In this document: positions 57,636 through 64,000 of the stretch, piece by piece
Layout: the number at the start of each line of letters is the position of its first letter
Numbering within the stretch: the stretch's first letter is position 1
Assembly: GCA_973895155.1 (NCBI GenBank)
Contig: OZ316896.1
Span: forward strand, 18,476,001 to 18,540,000
Length of the DNA: 64,000 nucleotides
Direction: 5' to 3'
Source of the DNA: Marsupella aquatica
Lineage: Eukaryota > Marchantiophyta
Program-made: the position numbers and the translations under genes
The notes under the pieces: model-generated
What the model saw: only the letters and a program-made list of their open reading frames with translations
What the model was told of the DNA's origin: nothing
Databases searched by the model: none

Positions 57636-60480
57636 ATGGCATCAGCAGCAGCAGGAGCAGTGCACATTCAGGCAATAACAAAGGGGCTGCCAGCTTTGGA
57701 AGGCAGAGGCAGCAGCAGAGGCAATTCGAAGCGAGGAGGAGCCGTCAAGGGAGCTTGTAGTGCGGGATTGAGGCTCAACAATGACAGATTAGCTCTGAAG
57801 AGTGCATTTTACAATGGAGGATCGGCCATTGCTGTCCCGGAGACCGAGGGCGCTGCTGGTGGAGGCAGAATTAACATGAGAGTAGCCTCCAAGGGCGCTT
57901 ATATTTGCAAAGACTGCGGGTAATCTCCCGGTTCTCTCCCTGCCGCGCTTTCGCTGTCTCTGCATGTCTGATCCGGTCTCCTCTTCTGCACCGTGCATAT
58001 CTTTGCTCTCTTTCTATACATTAAGAATCAGGACAAATTCGTCCATGGTTGGAATAGTACTCTCATAGACAATACTGATGACACTCTACAAAAGTTCCAG
58101 GATACGAGATGTGGCTGACGAGGTCATCTGTGTACTTTCTCCACATATATCTCACCTGATCCTTCCCAACGCAGTAGTGATTCCTTTTGTGGGTAATTCA
58201 GCTCTTTGAGGATAGAGATTGATGTTCATCCGTCGTTCTACTTCTATCTATCTACCTCACATTGTCGATGGGATCCGTGGATGTTGAATACACTTCGGCT
58301 TGTAACGAAATTGGAAGTGTTTTCGCCTGTTCCTGTACTGTTATTTCTCCACAAATGTCACCCTGTGGCGATTCAACACTGGAGACTGGATATCACGGGA
58401 TTTGCCCACCTCCGAAAAAATGTACTTGCTTACAATAGTTTTACTATGCACCTGGGAAATGCCTGCATTGCAGCTGGTTCGGACATCACTCTGCCAACAA
58501 TGCATGCACTAGCATCGAATCTCGCTGAATGAATCTATATACTTCCGATTGTCCGTTGGAAGGTCACTGTGCCTTTATGGATGATTGGAAACCTGTTTAC
58601 AACTAACTTCTGTTGTGGTCGCTGTATTTGCATCTCGTGAGGAGTTGATGACATTTCTACATTAGGAAACGATTGAAGATTCTTTGTAATAGACAAGATT
58701 TTGTTCGTGTTGAATTGTTCACTAGCTGAGAATGTTCTTTTCCTGTGTCTTCCTCGGCCAGGTCGACCTGTCTTCTTAAAGGAACTCTGTGAAATGTGGA
58801 TTTTGGCAATTCCCGAACCAACTATTGATTGACTTTTGATCTTCTCTGCTGAATTTACTTTGTGCCGGATCAACTTTCAGTTTTAGTCAGGATTTTTTGG
58901 TGACAAAGTGAAGGCTTTACACCAGTGTAGAGGTTTCAAACTCATTCACTTGAAATTATCGATCCATGATTCCATGCGAATTAATCTAACAAGGCTAAAC
59001 ACGGACAACAGTACTATATTCTTCCCACAAATATCCAGTGCCTTTTATTTTGTCATATTCTGGGCTACGCATGACAGTCATTGAACAGGGAGCTTATTGT
59101 TGACCTTCATAATGTTCGAAATTCACTTGTGTGTCGAATATACAAACGAAGTCAATGGAGGAACATGATACCATGCAATTCATTTTGGGAACAGAACGGT
59201 TGAATGTTAATTCAGGCTCACCACTGTGTTTGGATGCCTTTTTTGTTGTGTAGGTACATCTATAATGACCGCAAACCCTTTGAGAAACTTTCCGATGATT
59301 ATTCTTGCCCAGGTTATGGTCTCAACTTACCATTGTTTTGTATTGCCCACCGAGCATGGTCCTGTTTATTATTGAGCAAGAGTGTTTATTTGTATCAACG
59401 GATTTGGATAGGCCCTCACGGCGCTCTTAAGTAGATCATTCACTTGCATAGTATAACCAAAAAAGTAATAAGGTTTCCTCTATCAATGTCCAAAGCGTGT
59501 TAGGTCTGTAAAGTCTGGCTTTGAATTGTAGCTAATGTGTCCGTATTCGAAACTACAGTCTCCAGACAACAACCACCACTGCTCTTGCTCAATGGTCCAG
59601 TATAATCCTACTTAAAGACATTACGTAAGGGCGTTGACTTATTTGTGGTTTATTATGACGGATGCATCCCTACCTAAGAGGACAAATCTTGTCGACCTCC
59701 ACCCATTTGGATGCAATGGAGTCCATTGATCTGACTGGAATCCACTGGAAGATTAATCAAAGTTACAAAACCATTTTGCATAGAGGATATTAGCAGTCTT
59801 CAATCCTTCTGATGTCCTTGCACTGTCGAGCAGTGTGTGCTGCTCCAAAGAGGCGATTCAAGCCTTACGATGCCCCAGTTTCGAGAAATGCCAATGATCA
59901 ATCTGTTCGAAAGGCCCGCAAGGAAGAACTGAAACAAGCTAATACGGCAGCCGGGTAAACTTTTTCACCTTTATCCATAGAAGTACTGTGTGTGTTTTCT
60001 AAGTTTCACCTGTGATCTCCTGTACGTCCCTTCAATCATACCACGAAGTTATTCTTCATTTTCTAATTTCATGCAATCATATCATGCTGCCCGAAATTCA
60101 TTTTACACAAGTTTGTACACAAGTTTGATAAGTGAGGCACAAAAGCTTTACTTGGTTTTCTCAGCTTTTGAAAAATTACTTCAATAGCGGATTTCCGTGC
60201 ATGGCGACTATTTGTGCTGCATTGGTATCAGTGAGAGAAAAAAGTCTCTGATGTATGTTATGTTTGGCCACGAATATGCAACTTTAGTGGTGAGAAATTT
60301 CAAATAATGTTTACTGGAAAGTTGTCTTTTGATGGGACTGCCAGACGTAACCTTATGTCATTAACTGTAGAACTCACAGCTGTACTATATTTGTCGCTTG
60401 GCAGTGCCGCTCTGCCTATTGGAATCGCACTTGGAGTAGCTGCTCTCATTGGCGTTTACGTATATGTTAACAGCATTTAG
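57636..60480 (+). CDS. RBD1: Thylakoid rubredoxin RBD1
   Basis: This membrane-anchored rubredoxin is required for photosystem II assembly in plants and algae (the RBD1/RubA family). Four exons: 57636-57919, 59254-59312, 59834-59954 and 60405-60480, joining to 179 aa. Residues 1-~80 are Ala/Gly/Arg/Ser-rich, a chloroplast transit peptide. The rubredoxin fold follows with both iron knuckles intact: Cys91/Cys94 (YICKDCG) and Cys113/Cys116 (YSCPVCAAPKRRF), with YIYN and DDYSCP as usual. A charged linker (about 120-152) leads to one C-terminal membrane helix (about 158-176, LPIGIALGVAALIGVYVYV). The knuckles are split by introns, so no single open frame shows the domain. Introns are 1,334, 521 and 450 nt, all GT-AG. 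The start is the ATG at 57636; the frame extends upstream only to a GTG. Confidence 0.93.
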
Positions 60481-62455
60481 GTCCCTAAGTTTCTTCTCTG
60501 CCAATAAAGAATTATTCTGGCAATTAAGGGCGTCTCATAAGTTTTGATTGAATTTATTCTCTGTATCTGATTGTTACTATCGAGGATAATGAAGTTACGT
60601 CACTGAGAATTCCTGTCAATATGAGGATAGCTGGAAAGTGTGGGAACATAGGGCCAGAAGCTTTTCTGCTGAATCATGAGTTTGGTCTTGTGCTTTCACA
60701 AAAACAAAGGGGAACTTCAATTCTTTAAACAGGTGGTTTTCACCCAACATCCAAGTAGTTTATGAGACAATATGGAGGTTTTCGAGAAGGTGAAGCCTGG
60801 AGTTTAAAGGTCGAATCCTTTACGAAGATATCAAATCGTCAATAGTAAGGTCTGACTGTACGAAAACTGAACTGAAATACCCGCCACCCACTAAGGAAAT
60901 CAATCTCAGGGAACCCTTCCCAAGGTCAGTAAGAATTGCTATGATTTAGTTGTCTGTTAAGATTTTGTACTTTGAATTGGTGTTCCTAAAGTGGAGACAG
61001 AGCTGGATACTTGTCGTGATTTTACAAGCTTTATAGGATGAAATGGCACAACAGTTGCAAATAAAGCATATGGCAGAGTCGCCAGAACACTGCATGTTAA
61101 AGTTAAAACTAACATTATAGTGTTGCATTTCAAACCTGAGCTATAGACTCCAGCCTGGTAAATCATTGTTAGTCTCAAGAGGTACATTTGCCGCCATAGA
61201 TGCTTTGTTCCCATCAATCTTTCGGACTAGATCTGACTGATGTAGATGAGGGTGCAGTTTGCTGCTACAGCTATAGTATTTCATCAATATTTTTTGAACG
61301 GTCCGACTCAGTTTCTACGTCTCCAATCAACGAGCTGCAGAAATAGCACTCTTGTGATAGCTCACCCGGGTTCATATTAGTTAGTTGTAGCTTGCTAGCA
61401 AACAGATCAAAAAATCCTCACAGTACCATACTTTTCCTCATAGGAGGAAAACCCTAATTGTACTTTATGGGCAAACTGAGTCTGTAGCTAGCTAAAACTT
61501 GGTTTCATATATAGTAACTTTGGTAAATCCATTTGGGGACTCTTTTTGGGGGACTAGCAAACTCCCTAGCCATATGGAGGATTGGATGCCAAAGAACCAA
61601 ACTAAATGGCAATATGAACCGCTCTTGTGACTCACTAGCAACTCCCCTCATTGCAAAAAATCTTGTCTGTTCGTATCGTACAATATCTCATACTGCACAC
61701 ACAAGTTCCCAGTTACCTACAATTTCCCTTGCAGATAGACAGATGAACTAACCTTTTTTCTTTCAGGATTCCGTTTGTCCTTCTCCACTCTTTCTTCTCC
61801 TTTTTTGTGTACTCGTCCTTGCCCTTTGTTTCCGCATGGGCTGGTTCCGCACGACCACCACTGCCCTTTTCACGACACACTTCCATCAGCAGATTTCAAT
61901 GAGGTTATAGCTTACTCAAGCCTGAGCAATCCATCAGATCAGGAGCAATGAGTACTTGTGCTTCTCAGCAAGGGCTTGCTCCTCCCGTGGTAGAGGATAT
62001 CCATTTCCTTGAAGACTTAGTTACAACACTAGATGACAAGATCCTCCCACTGATAGATCTTTATTTCTTATTTTTTTCTTTCTTTTGAGGTTTTTGGGGT
62101 TTGCATTTGGCATCTTCTTTTGAATTTTGCGTTTATATCTCTTCGCCTCTTTTCTACTCATATAATCCATATAACTTGGATGAGTGAAATGTGGCAAGAA
62201 AAAGAGACACTCATCATTGAAAATTTTGTAGTTGTCTCAATCCTTAGTGAAATGTGATTATGGTAGGTTTATTGGCAAGATCTTTCCTAGACTCTTCTTA
62301 TGAACCCCAAGAAATGAGATTCTCTTGGATATCAAGGGAGATATTGAAGGTCAAACCTTGGTCTTGAGTACTTTTTGGAAAGGAGAAGGGTCAGCAGTTT
62401 TTTAGTGAGGATACTTTCTAATGGCAAAAAAGAAAAACCTCAAAGATTACCCGGT
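60481..62455. other. RBD1 3' region and gene-less spacer
   Basis: AATAAAG-type signals near 60500-60530 may end the RBD1 transcript. The rest has no recognisable gene or bounded repeat. Confidence 0.4.
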
Positions 62456-62705
62456 GTCAATGAGTGAAGGCCCACTGGGTTGCATAGTTCACGGCTGTCA
62501 ATGGGCCAGAATCGCAAAATGATGCTCAAATCTAAGGAAATCTAATCTACAGAAATTAATGTATCAAAATAGATTAAAGTAATATTCTCTTCTAGTATCT
62601 ACAGAATCTCACAATGACCCAAATCTAGGGAAATCTCACGGTCAGAAATTAATCTATTAAAATAGATCCAAAAAACATTCTGACTGTAGTATCTACTCCT
62701 AGGCA
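62456..62705. repeat. Left flank of minisatellite with internal ~90-bp duplication
   Basis: A first GGTGTCAATGAGTGAAGG motif sits at 62456, followed by TTGCATAGTTCACGGCTGTC, which recurs at 63105 beyond the array. Between them, CAAATCTAGGGAAATCT...CAGAAATTAAT...AAAATAGAT...TAGTATCTAC is duplicated (about 62528-62607 and 62622-62695). Confidence 0.7.
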
Positions 62706-62734
62706 GAACCTGGGCAAGAGTAAACCCCTGGAGA

Positions 62735-63090
62735 ATTAACGGTGTCAATGAGTGAAAAGTGTAAAACGTGTCAGGAGAAAAACCCCGGTGTCAATGAGCA
62801 AAAGTGTAAAACGTGTCAGGAGAATTACCCTGGTGTGAATGAGTGAAAGTGTAAAACGTGTCACAAGAATTACCCCTGGTGTCAATGAGTGAAAGTGTAA
62901 AACATGTCAGGAGAATTAACCTGGTGTCAATGACTGAAGGTGTAAACAGTGTCAGGAGAATTACCCTGGTGTCAATGAGTGAAAGTGTAAAACGCGTCAG
63001 GAGAATTACCCTGGTGTCAATGAGTGAAGGTGTAAAACGTGTCAGGAGACATACCCTGGTGTCCACGAGTGAAAGTGTAACACGTGTTAG
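62735..63090. repeat. Minisatellite, ~46-bp unit, about 8 copies
   Basis: The unit runs GGTGTCAATGAGTGAAAGTG, TAAAACGTGTCAGGAGAATT and ACCCT. The GTGTCAATGAG marker or a variant occurs at about 62744, 62790, 62834, 62880, 62926, 62970, 63017 and 63060. Units differ by one to a few bases. Because some units are 45 bp, both strands show 15-residue peptide repeats; these are not taken as genes. Confidence 0.92.
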
Positions 63091-64000
63091 GGTCCATTGG
63101 GGTTGCATCGTTCACGGGCTGTCCATGGGATGGGAGGATCATGTTCCCGTATTGAGACATCATGTTCCCTCCCGTATGGACGGCACTCTGCTCGAGAGGA
63201 CAGACTGACCGCACGATTAGTTATCACCAAACTGCAGCAAGGGTCCACAGAGTCAGGGAAGATATTGTGCAATGGGTATGGATAGTGGCTGGCCAGGAAA
63301 ATCGGGACCAACCCGAGGGCAGGAAAAGATCTTTCCTCTGTACGTGGCAGCCCCATGAGCTTGTGAAAGACAGAATGATGGTACTGAGACTTCGAAATAA
63401 AGAATTCGCTCCTCTCTTCGCAATGATTGACAGGGAGCATAGTAGGGTTTTCCTTTTCACAATGTGCAGAATGTCACCTAGTATGAAAAGGAATGTTTTA
63501 TATCTAATTTGACTAAGTGATTTATGAGTGTCAGATCTAGCTATACTTAAGGATTATCATTAGATTCTGGCTAGTGGGATCTGTGCCGCATAGGTGGGAA
63601 ACTGACTCATGGAACACAAAAACTACTACTTAATTTTTGCCAATAGTGGGAAAAACTTTTCATAGATGTCTAATGTAGCAAAGTTTTGTCACTAAGAAAA
63701 AGCTATTGCAAGGAACTTCAAATTACCGGGAAGGTCTTGGGTTCACCTTCCCTTAGAGCATCTCCAAAGGTGCCTCCAAAGAGCACCGTAAACAGCAAAC
63801 CAACTACTAGCGGCCAGTATTTGGAGTTTTTCATCTCCAACGGTGTCGGCTTCCGTAAATTTATGGAGGAAGCCGCTACTTTTCCTCCCTCCACGCCACT
63901 ACTTCCTGGCAGGAAGGTGGTTGCCATTTGAAACCCGGCTGCTTGCCTGCAAATCGATCAACGGCAAGAAAATGTCCACGCGGCACTCGCGATGTGAAGC
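63091..64000. other. Spacer at the right edge, possible MITE end
   Basis: No gene recognised. TTAGAGCATCTCCAAAGG at about 63756 followed by TCATCTCCAACGGTG at about 63829 resembles the GAGCATCTCCAA ends of common plant MITEs, but the window closes before a second end could be found. Confidence 0.35.

Noticed and set aside
58206-58873. Open frames of 108 (plus) and 112 (minus) codons
   Set aside because: They lie in the first intron of RBD1 and show no recognisable protein.
62791-63208. Open frames of 105 and 116 codons on opposite strands
   Set aside because: They are 15-residue translations of the 45/46-bp minisatellite unit.
1-64000. CRISPR arrays, operons or bacterial signals
   Set aside because: The window is intron-bearing plant nuclear DNA; its tandem repeats have no spacer structure of the CRISPR type.

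Overview
The window is nuclear DNA of a land plant. It carries spliced genes with GT-AG introns whose products are plant-lineage proteins: a plant-type succinate dehydrogenase subunit (SDH6), the cytosolic maltose-metabolising glucanotransferase DPE2, a thylakoid rubredoxin (RBD1) and organelle-targeted enzymes. These are spread through long intergenic tracts full of decayed mobile DNA and tandem repeats. I cannot name the species from the sequence. The short introns and repeat-laden spacers would fit a bryophyte-grade plant, but that is a guess.

Layout. 0.9-2.5 kb: SDH6 (minus), three exons, whose 5' flank runs into a ~180-bp tandem array (2.7-3.8 kb) that contains a 51-bp perfect palindrome. 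3.8-19.5 kb: a gene-poor stretch with degenerate minisatellites (6 kb, 9.9 kb), a broken ORF with HUH-endonuclease (Rep-like) motifs (6.6-8.0 kb) and a retroposed insertion with a 15-bp target duplication (13.15-13.93 kb). 19.8-26.4 kb: DPE2 (plus), 17 exons, 999 aa. 29.3-33.3 kb: an EngB-type GTPase (minus), nine exons, one GC-AG intron and one 36-nt exon. 36.8-38.2 kb: mitochondrial succinyl-CoA ligase beta (minus), intronless. 38.4-39.5 kb: a TIR element with a nested MITE just upstream of it. 41.4-42.2 kb: an unrecognised two-exon candidate gene (plus). 42.7-43.7 kb: cytosolic class I fructose-bisphosphate aldolase (minus), intronless. 45-57 kb: a repeat island with a second MITE copy, two Mutator-like elements of one family with clear target duplications, a tRNA-derived SINE-like unit and two copies of a >1-kb dispersed repeat. 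57.6-60.5 kb: RBD1 (plus), four exons. 62.4-63.1 kb: a ~46-bp minisatellite.

The genes do not form an operon. They are ordinary, independent housekeeping genes of carbon and energy metabolism: starch/maltose turnover (DPE2), glycolysis (aldolase), the TCA cycle and respiratory chain (succinyl-CoA ligase, SDH6), photosystem II biogenesis (RBD1) and organelle ribosome assembly (EngB type). DPE2/EngB and the candidate gene/aldolase are convergent pairs. Exon boundaries were placed by hand from splice consensus, reading-frame continuity and remembered family features, and every join keeps the frame.
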